From: Imperialibacter roseus
Lineage (GTDB): Bacteria; Bacteroidota; Bacteroidia; Cytophagales; Cyclobacteriaceae
Length of the DNA stretch: 64,000 nt
NCBI RefSeq assembly: GCF_032999765.1
Contig: NZ_CP136051.1
Span: 1,774,417 to 1,838,416 of the forward strand
Direction of reading: 5' to 3'
Shown here: piece by piece, positions 53,950-62,476 of the stretch
Numbering within the stretch: position 1 is the stretch's first letter
How the letters are laid out: every line of letters starts with the position of its first letter
Notes under the pieces: model-generated
Told to the model about the DNA's origin: nothing
Seen by the model: the letters and a program-made list of their open reading frames with translations, nothing else
The model's database searches: none
Made by a program: the position numbers and the translations under genes

Positions 53950-54831
53950 ATGAAAATGAATAAATCACGTCGTGATTTTATAGGAAAAAGTGTTATTGCC
54001 GGAGTGGGTCTGTCGTTGATAGACCCACTTATGGTAAGTGCGTTTGCCAAAAAGTCGAAAATGAAGCTCGGCCTGGTGACCTATCAATGGGGGAAAGACT
54101 GGGATTTGCCTACCCTCATTGCCAACTGCGAAAAGACAGGCTTATTGGGTGTGGAACTGCGCACAGAACATGCCCATGGTGTGGAGACAAGTCTTTCTGC
54201 CAGTCAGCGGGCGGAGGTGAAAAAGCGATTTGCTGACAGTCCGGTGAAGTGCCTTGGCTACGGTTCTAATTTCGACTACCACCATGCCGACCAGGCAAGG
54301 GTTCGCAAGAACATTGAAGGTACCAAGCAGTATCTTCAGCTTTGCAAGGATATCGGATCTACCGGCATCAAGGTGAAGCCCAATGGCTTCCCGGATGGGG
54401 TTGCCAAAGAGAAAACCATCGCTCAGATAGCGGCATCGTTCAATGAATGTGGCAAATATGCAGCTGACCTCGGGCTGGTGGTGCGGGTGGAAGTTCACGG
54501 CGAGGGAACCCAGGAGTTGCCTAACATGAAGGCTATCTTTGAGCAGGTAACGGAGAAAAGCGTGAAGATGTGCTGGAACTGCAACGATCAGGACCTGTGG
54601 GAACCAGGGCTGGAAGCCAACTTCAATTCTGTGAAGAAATGGTTTGGCGACACCGTGCACATTCGGGAGCTGAACGTGGGTGAATACCCTTACCAACAGC
54701 TTATGAACCTGTTCAACGGTATCAAATATGATGGCTGGATTTTGCTTGAAGCCCGCACCGAACCTACCGACAGAGTGGCTGCCATGAAGGAGCAGTTGCA
54801 GCTGTTTAATAAGATGGTGGGGAATAGCTAA
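53950..54831 (+). CDS. Tat-exported sugar phosphate isomerase/epimerase-like protein
   Basis: A 293-residue AP-endonuclease-2/xylose-isomerase-like TIM barrel, started at 53950 to keep a compact Tat signal (KSRRDFIGKSVIAGVGLSLI). Starts at 53938 and 53956 are possible. Blocks: GLVTYQWGKDWDLPTL, GVELRTEHAHGVE, IKVKPNGFPDG and MCWNCNDQDLWEP, then WILLEARTEP. Metal-ligand Glu/His/Asp residues fit a sugar isomerase. It forms an operon with the preceding oxidoreductase, probably for one exported sugar pathway. Confidence 0.85.
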   Translation: MKMNKSRRDFIGKSVIAGVGLSLIDPLMVSAFAKKSKMKLGLVTYQWGKDWDLPTLIANCEKTGLLGVELRTEHAHGVETSLSASQRAEVKKRFADSPVKCLGYGSNFDYHHADQARVRKNIEGTKQYLQLCKDIGSTGIKVKPNGFPDGVAKEKTIAQIAASFNECGKYAADLGLVVRVEVHGEGTQELPNMKAIFEQVTEKSVKMCWNCNDQDLWEPGLEANFNSVKKWFGDTVHIRELNVGEYPYQQLMNLFNGIKYDGWILLEARTEPTDRVAAMKEQLQLFNKMVGNS

Positions 54832-54841
54832 GACTGTTTTT

Positions 54842-54870
54842 GTTCCGGCGGGTGTCCTCACACGCCGGGA
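54842..54870 (+). terminator. Hairpin terminator-like repeat after the isomerase gene
   Basis: CCGGC (54845) pairs with GCCGG (54864), with GTGT-CCTC-ACAC inside, followed by GATTTCTTCCC. It starts 11 bp after the stop. It is also a member of the GTTCTGG-type family (TTCCGG... form), which suggests that family acts in part as terminators. Confidence 0.55.
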
Positions 54871-54976
54871 TTTCTTCCCTCTCCTCCCTCAGAGTCCCTT
54901 ATCAGGAGGCGCTGAGGGAGATCGGGAGATTGATGTTTCCCAAAGCGTGAGAAGACATTCGCTGTTCGTTCCCGCA

Positions 54977-55071
54977 GACTACAAAAGTTTGGTCAAACAG
55001 CTTCTGCTGGCTAACGGATTGAAATGCAGGGAATGGCTGCAATCCGGCGATCCAGCGAAACCTTTGTAGTC
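54977..55071. other. Long nested stem-loop between convergent genes
   Basis: GACTACAAAAGTTT (54977-54990) pairs with AAACCTTTGTAGTC (55058-55071), 13 of 14. An inner stem GGATTG / CAATCC lies at 55016-55021 and 55040-55045. It falls within the 260-bp space between the isomerase and TPR genes, ending 20 bp from the TPR stop. It may be a bidirectional terminator or a structured RNA. Confidence 0.45.
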
Positions 55072-55091
55072 TTTTCTTCCTGCTGATAAAA

Positions 55092-56705
55092 CTACCTCAC
55101 AGCCACCTTTTGAGCCGGGGCGTATTGAGAAATAATGGCTTTCACTTCTTTCGCTTCGTCGGTTCTGCCCAGGGCTTCCAGCGCCGCTAGCTTTCCACGC
55201 AAGGCTTTGTTGCGGTTTTTTCGGTTGGTCAACGATTGGTTGAACTGGGTTAATGCTTCTTCCGGCCTGTTTTGCGCCAGCAGCCAATCGCCGTATTGTT
55301 CAAAAGAAGGGTAGGCGATGAAAGGCGGCCCTGCATCGTAGGAACACTCACTTTCAAGCTGTGTTGCTTTAGCGAGGTGGTCTTCTGTTAATGCAGCATC
55401 GCCCTTTAGCTGCGCCAGCAGCGCTCCCATCTGGTGAATCACGACCTGTGTTTTTTTCAACCCCTCTTTGGTAGGTGCATACCGGGTGGGCCCTGCGCTG
55501 CACATGGCTATGCCTTCGTCATTTACCAATAAACTGGCTTTGCTGAGCTGACGGTTAAGCCCATCAATTTCCACCTGGAGCCCTGCGGCGTCTTTTTTAT
55601 CGAAAGCCAGCGAACTATTGAAAAAATGCATGGCCGACTTTTCCGAAAGTCCAAGCTTGGAGTAGTCTACTTGCTGTGGCGTGAGCCCTTCCGGCCAGTA
55701 CCCCGCCTCGATGCGCTGCTCGTTTTGCATGGTAATCAAATAGCTCTTCGATGCGGTGGAATCCTGGTGGTAACCAATGATCTCAGCCAATAAATCAGCC
55801 GCTTTCTGATACTCGCCCGTCTGCAGGTAGCCGTAGTGCAGCCAGGCCATGGCATGATAGCCTCTTTCCTTACCGCCAAGTCCTTTTGCCTCCATGCGAT
55901 GTAAGCTTGCCTGGTAGGAGGCTATGTTGGAGCTCACTACTTTGTCCCACATACCAAGGGCCACGTAGATATGCGAAGGCATGTGCAAAGCGTGGGAGGC
56001 GTCGGGCGCCACGGTGGCGTATTTGTCGGCTGCGGTGAGGGCGATTTGGGCGTATTCAGGATCGTCATTGGCGTGAATCATGTAGTGCAAAGCACCCGGG
56101 TGAGTGGGGTTCTCTGCAATGATGCCTGCAGCCACCTCGGCGGATTTATTGAGGTTATCCTGGTTGGTATAGCCAGCCCACATAAGGCCCAGGGCGTAAA
56201 ACGCTGCTACTTCCTGATTGTCGGGGTTGGCCTCATATACCCCGGCCATATGATCGGCATAGCGCTGGTTTCGCTCATCGAGCTCACCTTCGCCATAGAG
56301 TATTTCTACACCTTCCCAAAAGGCAGCCTCCAGCTGATTTTCTGCTTTGGCCATCCTGGCTTCTTTGGTTTTCCCAACAGCCTGAATGACTTTGCGCCCG
56401 GCTTCGACATCTTGCAGGCCCCAGAGCGCCCGGTAGTGGGTCATGGCCAGTCCCCAATGAGCCATGAGCTCGTCAGGGTCGGCCTCAATGGCTTTTTGGA
56501 AGGCCTCGTTCGCATCGTCATATTCGAAGCTATGCAGCAGCAAAAGTCCCTGGTCAAAAGACTCGCTTGCCTTGTCAGATATAGAGAAGCTGTGGTGGAG
56601 GTCGCCCAGTTGAGTGTCTTCACCTGAAGACGATTGCTGAGTGCACGATGCTGCGATAAGAACGAAGAGCGAGAGAGTCAGGGATATAACGGTCGGTTTT
56701 TTCAT
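55092..56705 (-). CDS. TPR-repeat lipoprotein
   Basis: A 537-residue lipoprotein (lipobox LIAASCTQ, Cys about 21). Tetratricopeptide repeats are visible: SFEYDDANEAFQKAIEADPDELMAHWGLA near residue 60, GLMWAGYTNQDNLN, a block near MLHYGYLQTGEYQKAADLLAEI, and a last one at RPEEALTQFNQSL. A conserved HAMAWLHYGYL and ALHMPSHIYVALGMWDKV region is typical of a family in Bacteroidota and Proteobacteria of unknown role. Protein-protein interaction is likely. Confidence 0.82.
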   Translation of the reverse strand: MKKPTVISLTLSLFVLIAASCTQQSSSGEDTQLGDLHHSFSISDKASESFDQGLLLLHSFEYDDANEAFQKAIEADPDELMAHWGLAMTHYRALWGLQDVEAGRKVIQAVGKTKEARMAKAENQLEAAFWEGVEILYGEGELDERNQRYADHMAGVYEANPDNQEVAAFYALGLMWAGYTNQDNLNKSAEVAAGIIAENPTHPGALHYMIHANDDPEYAQIALTAADKYATVAPDASHALHMPSHIYVALGMWDKVVSSNIASYQASLHRMEAKGLGGKERGYHAMAWLHYGYLQTGEYQKAADLLAEIIGYHQDSTASKSYLITMQNEQRIEAGYWPEGLTPQQVDYSKLGLSEKSAMHFFNSSLAFDKKDAAGLQVEIDGLNRQLSKASLLVNDEGIAMCSAGPTRYAPTKEGLKKTQVVIHQMGALLAQLKGDAALTEDHLAKATQLESECSYDAGPPFIAYPSFEQYGDWLLAQNRPEEALTQFNQSLTNRKNRNKALRGKLAALEALGRTDEAKEVKAIISQYAPAQKVAVR

Positions 56706-56819
56706 AGGATGAAGTTAATGAAAAAACGCATGTTAAGTAAATGATGTGCCGGGTGCAATTGCGGAGCGACAGGTGGCAGTTTACTTGTGCACAGATAGTG
56801 CTGGCTCCCGGGAAATGCA

Positions 56820-57158
56820 TTATTTTAGCGTGCAGGCAAATTCATCTGGCTGCCAATATATTTTGCCATTTTTGAGCTTATCAGACTCAATATCATCCCC
56901 AAGGGTTCCAATTGAGTTGCCTAAGCAGTTGCGGATATCGGGTGCAACAGTGGAGCAATTGGGACAGCAGTTGCCGACATAAAAAACCGCCATTCCCTTG
57001 TATTCAGCCTGATACACATAAAAAAACTCAACAAGCTCGGATTGCTTTAAAGTTTCTATTTCCGCATCTAACCAGGACAAATCGTCGCACGGAATATCTT
57101 CTTTACATGAAAAGGTAAAAAAAGCAACCAATACGAGGAGGAGGTTCTGTAATCTCAT
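56820..57158 (-). CDS. Small Cys-rich lipoprotein
   Basis: A 112-residue protein started at the ATG at 57158, giving a signal and lipobox (VAFFTFSCKE). The mature part contains VFYVGNCCPNCS, a cysteine cluster that could bind a metal or form disulfides, plus cysteines in IPCDD, RNCLG and FACTLK. I do not recognise the family. Spacing to the TPR gene (114 bp) leaves co-transcription possible. Nothing else is seen in the 247-bp gap to the next gene. Confidence 0.6.
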   Translation of the reverse strand: MRLQNLLLVLVAFFTFSCKEDIPCDDLSWLDAEIETLKQSELVEFFYVYQAEYKGMAVFYVGNCCPNCSTVAPDIRNCLGNSIGTLGDDIESDKLKNGKIYWQPDEFACTLK

Positions 57159-57441
57159 TGTCTGTCGAATTTGTTGTTTCTGATGACACCCCAACGCAGC
57201 TTATGGTTGGAGTAAACCAGCCTTGCCTCCCTCTATGGCCCTTAAATGTTGATTTTGTTGTTGCTCAGTGTCTCCAGCCGATTCCTTTCAGGAGAGACTG
57301 ATTGAAACGAAAGGGTGCGGAGTTGATTACCCGATCATTTGTTTGAGCGGCAGGACGCTGAAATTTATCACTCACAAGCCTGCCCGGATGGCGGAGACCC
57401 TTGCGAGATGAGGTTTCCTGAAGAGTCATGGCTCTTCTGAC

Positions 57442-57591
57442 TTATTTCTTATCTGCCCACTTTCTGTGCTTCTCAATATAGGATTTGTACTGCTCGAAGG
57501 TCATTCCTTCTGTTTCTTTTGCTATTCTCTCTTTTTCCTTCCTGAAGAAGCTGACGGTATCGAATTGCTTTTCTTTAATCTTTGTCTCCAT
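57442..57591 (-). CDS. Small antitoxin-like partner of a PIN protein
   Basis: A 49-residue acidic/basic helical protein (ATG 57591, TAA 57442) that is easily missed. It reads QFDTVSFFRKEKERIAKET, then GMTFEQYKSYIEKHRK. Short proteins with this FD-x-V-x-F-x-R opening accompany PIN-domain genes in many Bacteroidota and probably neutralise the toxin. The start overlaps the end of the PIN gene by 17 bp, so they were translated together. Confidence 0.65.
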   Translation of the reverse strand: METKIKEKQFDTVSFFRKEKERIAKETEGMTFEQYKSYIEKHRKWADKK

Positions 57592-58043
57592 AATTGACAA
57601 TTTCTTTTGGTGAACGAATATCCAGCAGCCCTAGACCGTTTTTAACGTTGATTGAGTTATAGCCCCTGATTCTAAATACATTGACAATATGCTTAAAATT
57701 CCAACTCACCAGATAATTCACTTTACACAGTGTTGCAGTAGCGATGTGTAAACAATCATCATAGCTCGTTCTTCCTACAACCTTTTCGTTGATGTATTGG
57801 TCGGCGAGCACGAAGCTTTCTCCAGTAATTTGAACCAGCTCAATATTACTTTGCGGCAAATGCTGGAAGTGCGTTCTTACTCGCTCAGGCGCATTTTCTA
57901 ATTCTGCGATAGTCAGGTCAGAATAAACGCAAGTGATTTCTCCGTTCTCAACCATGCCAAAAAGGTTTTTCTGTTTCCATTCGGAACTCTTCGTCATAAA
58001 TTCCGCCAAAAATAGACGTATCAAAATATAGCCTTGGTTTCAC
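57575..58043 (-). pseudogene. PIN-domain (VapC-like) toxin gene with a frameshift
   Basis: From a GTG at 58043 the frame reads VKPRLYFDTSIFGGIYDEEF, the classic PIN start with the first catalytic Asp, and then ETEK before going out of frame at a run AAAAACCTTTTT near 57960-57971. The rest continues in another frame: LFGMVENGEITCVYSDLTIAE, GRTSYDDCLHIATA, VSWNFKHI, to the stop at 57575. Removing one C restores a single ~155-residue PIN protein. As written, a later start (58024) gives 149 residues lacking the catalytic N-terminus, so the toxin is probably dead unless this is a sequencing error. Confidence 0.75.
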
Positions 58044-58216
58044 AATTTGAAGTTAGTGATTTCAAATTTGATAGTTAACGTTTCTAAACTACAAACAGGT
58101 TTTTGTTGATGAATATTAGCCGTCTAGTGCCCACTTGTCGCTGCTTCTCTCACAGAAAATGCTTCTCTTCCATTCCCCAATCCTTTTTATATTAGCCTAC
58201 CCAATCACAATAATGC

Positions 58217-59410
58217 ATGAAGCACCTCCTCTTGTCCCTGTTTGCCGTCTGTATTTGCAGCACTTTGGTTGTCGCCCAAAGCGCCACCAATTTCATCATC
58301 AGCCAGCAACTCATCTTCCCCCCACAGTCTGAGCATACCCACGCCAGCAGCCTGGTCATTTTGCCCAACGGCGACAAGCTGGCTGTGTGGTTCCAGGGGA
58401 GTGGTGAACGCACTGCCGACGATGTGCGCCTGATGGGAGCGAGGCTAAAGAAGGGCACGACCAGCTGGACGGCTCCGTTTCTCATGGCCGACACGCCTGG
58501 TCTGCCTGACTGCAACCCCGTACTCTTCCTGAACGGAAATGGTAAGCTTTTCCTGGTGTGGATTGCCGTGCAGGCCAACCGCTGGGAGAACTCCATTTTG
58601 CGGGTGCGCACGTCGACCCGCTACAATACAGCCGGTGCCCCGGACTGGGACTGGCAGGACAATATCCTGCTGGCACCCGGAGAGGCATTTGCGGCAGAGG
58701 TGGCCGCTAAGTTCAAAGACCTGCCGGACAACCCGGCTGGCTGGGCGGAGTATGCGCCGTCGTACGACAGAATGATCATAGAAGCCAGCAAGGACGAACG
58801 CAAAACCAGTACGGGCTGGATGACACGCATCAAGCCGCTGATACTGCCCAACGGCCGTATTCTGCTGCCGCTTTACTCCGACGGCTTCAATATGTCGCTG
58901 GTGGCTATTTCCGACGATGACGGTGCTACCTGGCGGGCAAGTCTGCCCATTGTTGGCCGTGGGCCGATACAGCCTGCCCTGGCACTGAAAGAAAACGGAG
59001 ACATCGTGGCACTGATGCGGGACAGCGGCGATGCACCGTCCAGAGTGCACAAGAGCGTGTCGAGGGATGGCGGGGAGTCGTGGAGTGCCACAGTAAAAAC
59101 CGACATTCCCAACACTGCCAGCGTGGAGCTGCTCAAGCTGAAGGATGGCAAGTGGGCCTTTTTGGGCAATGACATTGACGATGGCCGCTACCGGATGAGC
59201 CTCTACTTGTCGGACGACGAAGGCGAGACCTGGAAGTGGAAAGTGCACCTCGAAGACCACGAAAAAGGGGATGGCAGCAGCTACTCTTACCCCTGTCTGG
59301 TGCAAGACGACAAAGGGCTGCTACACATCACCTATTCGTCCCGCACCAGCGAGATGGAGAAGTCGATTAAGTATGTGGTGGTGGATCCGGTGAGAGTGAT
59401 AGGCATGTGA
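58217..59410 (+). CDS. Secreted sialidase-like (exo-alpha-sialidase, BNR) protein
   Basis: A 397-residue exported protein with a signal peptide ending TLVVAQ. Three Asp-boxes are clear (SDDDGATWRA, SRDGGESWSA, SDDEGETWKW) and the six-bladed propeller pattern of the sialidase superfamily is present. RIKPLILPNGRILLPLYSDGF and VALMRDSGDAP match the BNR-4/sialidase-like group that degrades plant or algal glycans in other Bacteroidota. The arginine triad cannot be fully placed by eye, so true sialidase activity is uncertain. A hairpin repeat overlaps its stop codon. Confidence 0.83.
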   Translation: MKHLLLSLFAVCICSTLVVAQSATNFIISQQLIFPPQSEHTHASSLVILPNGDKLAVWFQGSGERTADDVRLMGARLKKGTTSWTAPFLMADTPGLPDCNPVLFLNGNGKLFLVWIAVQANRWENSILRVRTSTRYNTAGAPDWDWQDNILLAPGEAFAAEVAAKFKDLPDNPAGWAEYAPSYDRMIIEASKDERKTSTGWMTRIKPLILPNGRILLPLYSDGFNMSLVAISDDDGATWRASLPIVGRGPIQPALALKENGDIVALMRDSGDAPSRVHKSVSRDGGESWSATVKTDIPNTASVELLKLKDGKWAFLGNDIDDGRYRMSLYLSDDEGETWKWKVHLEDHEKGDGSSYSYPCLVQDDKGLLHITYSSRTSEMEKSIKYVVVDPVRVIGM

Positions 59411-59424
59411 GACACACCAGAACG
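59405..59424. repeat. GTTCTGG-type hairpin repeat overlapping a stop codon
   Basis: ATGTGAGACACACCAGAACG; the TGA is the sialidase stop. Opposite orientation relative to its gene compared with the copies at 50376 and 60114. Confidence 0.5.
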
Positions 59425-59463
59425 GCATTACAGATTCCTCAAAGTAGGATCAAAGCTCCTTTT

Positions 59464-59952
59464 TCAGAAGTACCTTGCATACGTTATCTCAAAAAGTAAT
59501 TCAGCGACCTGCCCCTCTGATATTGTTACGGTGTTAATACCGTCCGCTGTGCCACGATTTGCATAGAGGCTGTCACCTTCCTGAACAAAAACGCTATAGA
59601 TTCCCGGTTCAAGATAAACCTCAAAAAAGCCTTTTGCATTGGAGGTTGTTGTCGCAATTAAATCAGTTTTAACTGTTTTGAAGAATATCAGCGTACCTTC
59701 AAATACTTCTGCGTCTTTTCTGGTCGCTTGCTGATAGATATGGATAGTTCTTTCAACGGGAGTGATTGACCCGCTAGCACATATAGGTGCAAAATCTCCT
59801 TCGTAGAGCCAAACATCTCCCCATAGCCCCTGCTTTATAGTAACAGCATCACTGTTTCTTTTTGGGTCTGCTGGCCAGCAGTCTGAATCGTCGTCTTGAC
59901 GGCAGGAAAATGAGATAAGCAGAACAATAGCTGACACAAGCCATGGTTTCAT
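59464..59952 (-). CDS. Lipoprotein with a transthyretin/CnaB-like domain
   Basis: A 162-residue lipoprotein (lipobox LLISFSCRQ, Cys17). The segment TTSNAKGFFEVYLEPGIYSVFVQEGD is that of carboxypeptidase-regulatory/CnaB-like beta sandwiches. The first part contains IKQGLWGDVWLYEGDF. No enzymatic motif. Probably a surface protein of unknown role. It converges with the sialidase gene. Confidence 0.72.
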   Translation of the reverse strand: MKPWLVSAIVLLISFSCRQDDDSDCWPADPKRNSDAVTIKQGLWGDVWLYEGDFAPICASGSITPVERTIHIYQQATRKDAEVFEGTLIFFKTVKTDLIATTTSNAKGFFEVYLEPGIYSVFVQEGDSLYANRGTADGINTVTISEGQVAELLFEITYARYF

Positions 59953-60113
59953 AAATAAGGTTTTTTGCTCCCAAGTGATCGAATTTACTGTAAATCAACC
60001 ATTTTTTATTGCTATATATTCTATTATTTATTTGCAAAAAAGTTAACGCCGACTTCTGGTTGTTAGTCTGGAGGTGCCGGTGAGTGGGCGTAACAGTAGC
60101 GGTGAACCGGCGA

Positions 60114-60133
60114 GTGAGACACGTACCAGAACG
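60114..60133. repeat. GTTCTGG-type hairpin repeat beside a stop codon
   Basis: GTGAGACACGTACCAGAACG lies 4 bp downstream of the stop of the DUF3592-like gene (60138). Confidence 0.5.
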
Positions 60134-60137
60134 ACTT

Positions 60138-60548
60138 TTATTCACCTTCATCGGGCCACCCGAGGTAGCAGGCCAATAAGCCCAGGGGAAGGAAAAGTAC
60201 GATCAGGTATCTTCCGTCGTTGGCCAGCACGTAGTCGGTGGGGTTTAATGGGTTGTAATAGATGCGAATATGCTGGTCTTCTGCACCTGTGGCTGGTGAA
60301 TCACTTTCTTCGTCATCATCTTCTTCGCTAATGTGATGGATGACACCCTCATGATCAGTAAAATCCATGAGTGTCAATCGTTCCGCCTCTGGCCCATCAT
60401 TATTTAGCACTGTTCCCGTAATGATGGCCTCGGTGGGCGTCCAGTAAAGTTGTGCATAGAGATAGTTCAAAGGAACGAGGACGCTCGTGGCCACCAGCGC
60501 TACACCGGGAACGAGAAACCAGAGTTGATAGAGTTTGAACTTTCTCAT
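60138..60548 (-). CDS. DUF3592-like membrane protein
   Basis: A 136-residue protein with two membrane helices (about residues 8-32 and 108-127) framing a soluble beta-rich domain. ATGTVLNND-like opening (IITGTVLNNDG), then DHEGVIHH and IRIYYNPLNPTDYVL are the DUF3592 pattern. An acidic run (EEDDDEESD) breaks the middle. Function unknown. Confidence 0.75.
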   Translation of the reverse strand: MRKFKLYQLWFLVPGVALVATSVLVPLNYLYAQLYWTPTEAIITGTVLNNDGPEAERLTLMDFTDHEGVIHHISEEDDDEESDSPATGAEDQHIRIYYNPLNPTDYVLANDGRYLIVLFLPLGLLACYLGWPDEGE

Positions 60549-61158
60549 CGCTACGAGAACTGAAGTGTTTTTGCGGTCAGAATAAAAAAAAGAAGAATTT
60601 CAAAAATAAATAGTTTTAAATGTGTTTGCCCCGGAACCAAGCTACCACATTTTCAAAAGAAAGAAAAAACCAGTAGCTGATGTGCCGCCAGTTCCGGAGG
60701 GGTTCGTTGCTGCTAAAGCCAGGCCTTTGCCACCCCTCGGGCATAAGCCTTTGTGCAGGTACCTGTTAAGCGCTTGTCTCCCTACCTTATAAGCGCTTAT
60801 GAGAGGTGTAGTAAAGGCGTTAAAAGAAGTGGGACAACGCCTTATCGTAGGTGAGTAAAGGGCTTATCAGGAGGCTATGGTGCGCACCATACCTGGTCAG
60901 TGGTAGGCAGCATGGATAGTGAGTGCTGGGCAGCAAAGGTAGTGGATGGTGGGCAGGCGTCGGTACGGCGAGCTTAGCCTACTGGGGAGGAGCCGTCAGA
61001 CGCCGGAAAGGGAATGCGGCCCTCTTTACTTGCAATTTCCTGCTAAAACCGGGCCAATTTGAGGTGTTTAGGAAAGCTGATGGATAGCCAAGGTACAATA
61101 GTGCTTGTCACTAGCAGTGAAACGGAGCCGACGCAGGAACGAAATCCAAGTGACCTGG
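60549..61158. other. Intergenic DNA with palindromes, no gene seen
   Basis: About 600 bp (876 bp to the next gene) without a credible coding frame. It contains perfect palindromes ATAAGCGCTTAT (60789-60800) and TATGGTGCGCACCATA (60876-60891), and several AAGCGCTT/GCTTAT words at 60767-60865. It leads into the dispersed repeat at 61159. The composition suggests decayed mobile DNA or a replication/partition-type site. Neither can be shown. Confidence 0.4.
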
Positions 61159-61294
61159 CAGTGTGTTTATCCAGCTCAGTGCCATTCACAGGGGGATGCC
61201 GTTCCACGTCGGCTCGCTCGTTCCTCGCCATCGGCCCCACCTACACTTTGTTTCGGTGGACAAGCATGACGTTGATGTGGTGAGGGAGGATGTG
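61159..61294. repeat. Dispersed 90-135 bp repeat, copy 2 (longest)
   Basis: Starts GCAGTGTGTTTATCCAGCTC and ends GTGAGGGAGGATGTG. The middle holds CTACACTTTGTTTCGGTGGA, found again at 62651 but deleted from the copy at 50961. No gene lies in the following 130 bp. Confidence 0.72.
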
Positions 61295-61424
61295 GCCGCT
61301 GCACCACAAAAGCATCCACAACGACGTCATTTCGATCCGCTAACCGGCGGAGAGAAATCCCCCTGGTCTGGCACTGGATTCAAGAGTAGAAAGTATAAAT
61401 GTACGTGGCTGTCGCTTAGCACCT

Positions 61425-61979
61425 TTATTTTAAAAGCTCAAAAGAGTCCATAAAGCGATGTATAGATTCATTGTTGCTTTTGCCTGTTTCTGTAATGGTT
61501 TGCAACATGTATGCCCTGTTGTTTATCAGAAAAAGCCTCATTCTGATGATTGCCATTCCTTGGCCATAGTCTACTGTAATTTCTCTGCCAGGATAATCAG
61601 CCAGGTTTTTGACTTCTTCCGTTAGCAACTTTCCTTTCACATTATTTACAGCTCCGTCAATGGCGCCTCTGAAGAACTTATCTAAAATATCCGTTCTATC
61701 TGAATTTATCAGGGAGTCAGGGTATTCTGTAACATTCGTCATATAAAGCAGATTGTCGTCATTTCCTTTTTCAGAAGCATCGTACATGACGATATTCATT
61801 TTCAATTGGCCTATCTCTGAATCTATCATTTGTGGCGTTGCTGTTGGTTCCTCCGGGAACTCAATTTTGAATCCAAATTCTTTGTCTTCAAAAAGAAACC
61901 ATTTGCCTAAAGCGAAGCTTGATAAAACTGTCAGTAATGCTATTGAGGTGAGTAAATGGGTGTCAGATTTCAGATTCAT
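61425..61979 (-). CDS. Secreted protein, PsbP/DUF1795-like
   Basis: A 184-residue exported protein with a signal peptide ending SSFALG. The body begins EDKEFGFKIEFPEEPTATPQ, contains ADYPGREITVDYGQGMAIIRMRLFLINNRAYML and ends with IHRFMDSFELLK. This order is that of PsbP-like (DUF1795) single-domain proteins that occur in many bacteria without known function. It stands alone. Confidence 0.75.
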   Translation of the reverse strand: MNLKSDTHLLTSIALLTVLSSFALGKWFLFEDKEFGFKIEFPEEPTATPQMIDSEIGQLKMNIVMYDASEKGNDDNLLYMTNVTEYPDSLINSDRTDILDKFFRGAIDGAVNNVKGKLLTEEVKNLADYPGREITVDYGQGMAIIRMRLFLINNRAYMLQTITETGKSNNESIHRFMDSFELLK

Positions 61980-62068
61980 GTTTGCCTGGTTTTTGAGAAA
62001 GCGTCTGATAGGGGTGTGGGAGTTTTATGCCGCTCCGTTTATGCTAAAAGTTAGCTGTTGTGATGCTT

Positions 62069-62365
62069 TCACTGCGGCTGAATAGTTTTCACATTCAGAT
62101 GTCCGCCCACAGCCCTAAGAACTTTTAGTATCGTTTCAAATTGAGGTTTTGATCCATGTGAGAGTGCCTTGTACAAACTAGGGCGACTCAAGCCTGTTTC
62201 CGCAGCAATTTTTGACATTCCCTGAGCTTTTGCTACATGTCCAAGGGCGGCAATTATGTCCGATGTTTCGCCTTCCTCTAGTACGTTGTTTAGATATTCT
62301 GCGATCATATCGTCGTCATCTAAATATTCGGCGATATCGAATTTTGTTGTCTTCATTTTCTTCAT
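62069..62365 (-). CDS. Orphan Xre/HigA-type antitoxin (addiction module antidote)
   Basis: A 98-residue protein started at 62365 (or 62356). MKTTKFDIAEYLDDDDMIAEYLNNVLEE is the usual opening of the putative addiction-module antidote family, and MSKIAAETGLSRPSLYKALS is its helix-turn-helix. In the present DNA the frame is open further upstream to 62476, but those codons are the remains of the toxin gene (see 62370). It probably still binds the operator at 62469. Confidence 0.85.
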   Translation of the reverse strand: MKKMKTTKFDIAEYLDDDDMIAEYLNNVLEEGETSDIIAALGHVAKAQGMSKIAAETGLSRPSLYKALSHGSKPQFETILKVLRAVGGHLNVKTIQPQ

Positions 62366-62369
62366 ATTC

Positions 62370-62476
62370 CTAAAATGACTTTTTGTACTCTTCCCATAAT
62401 TGCCGGGTTTTGCACGATTATCTTTTAGCTTCTTTAACCACTTGTCGAATTCGTTGGTCTTTTCCACAGAATACAT
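62370..62476 (-). pseudogene. Internally deleted RelE/HigB-type toxin gene
   Basis: The first 23 codons read MYSVEKTNEFDKWLKKLKD..., the start of the addiction-module killer (HigB-like) family. The last 11 codons, in another frame, read RQLWEEYKKSF and stop at 62370, the usual end of the same family. About 65 codons between them are missing, and the join shifts the frame so that translation now runs into the antitoxin gene. The toxin is dead. The antitoxin is left alone. Confidence 0.75.

Noticed and set aside
58445-59305. Antisense frame of 286 codons opposite the sialidase gene
   Set aside because: Shadow of a clearly coding strand. No motif and no plausible start context.
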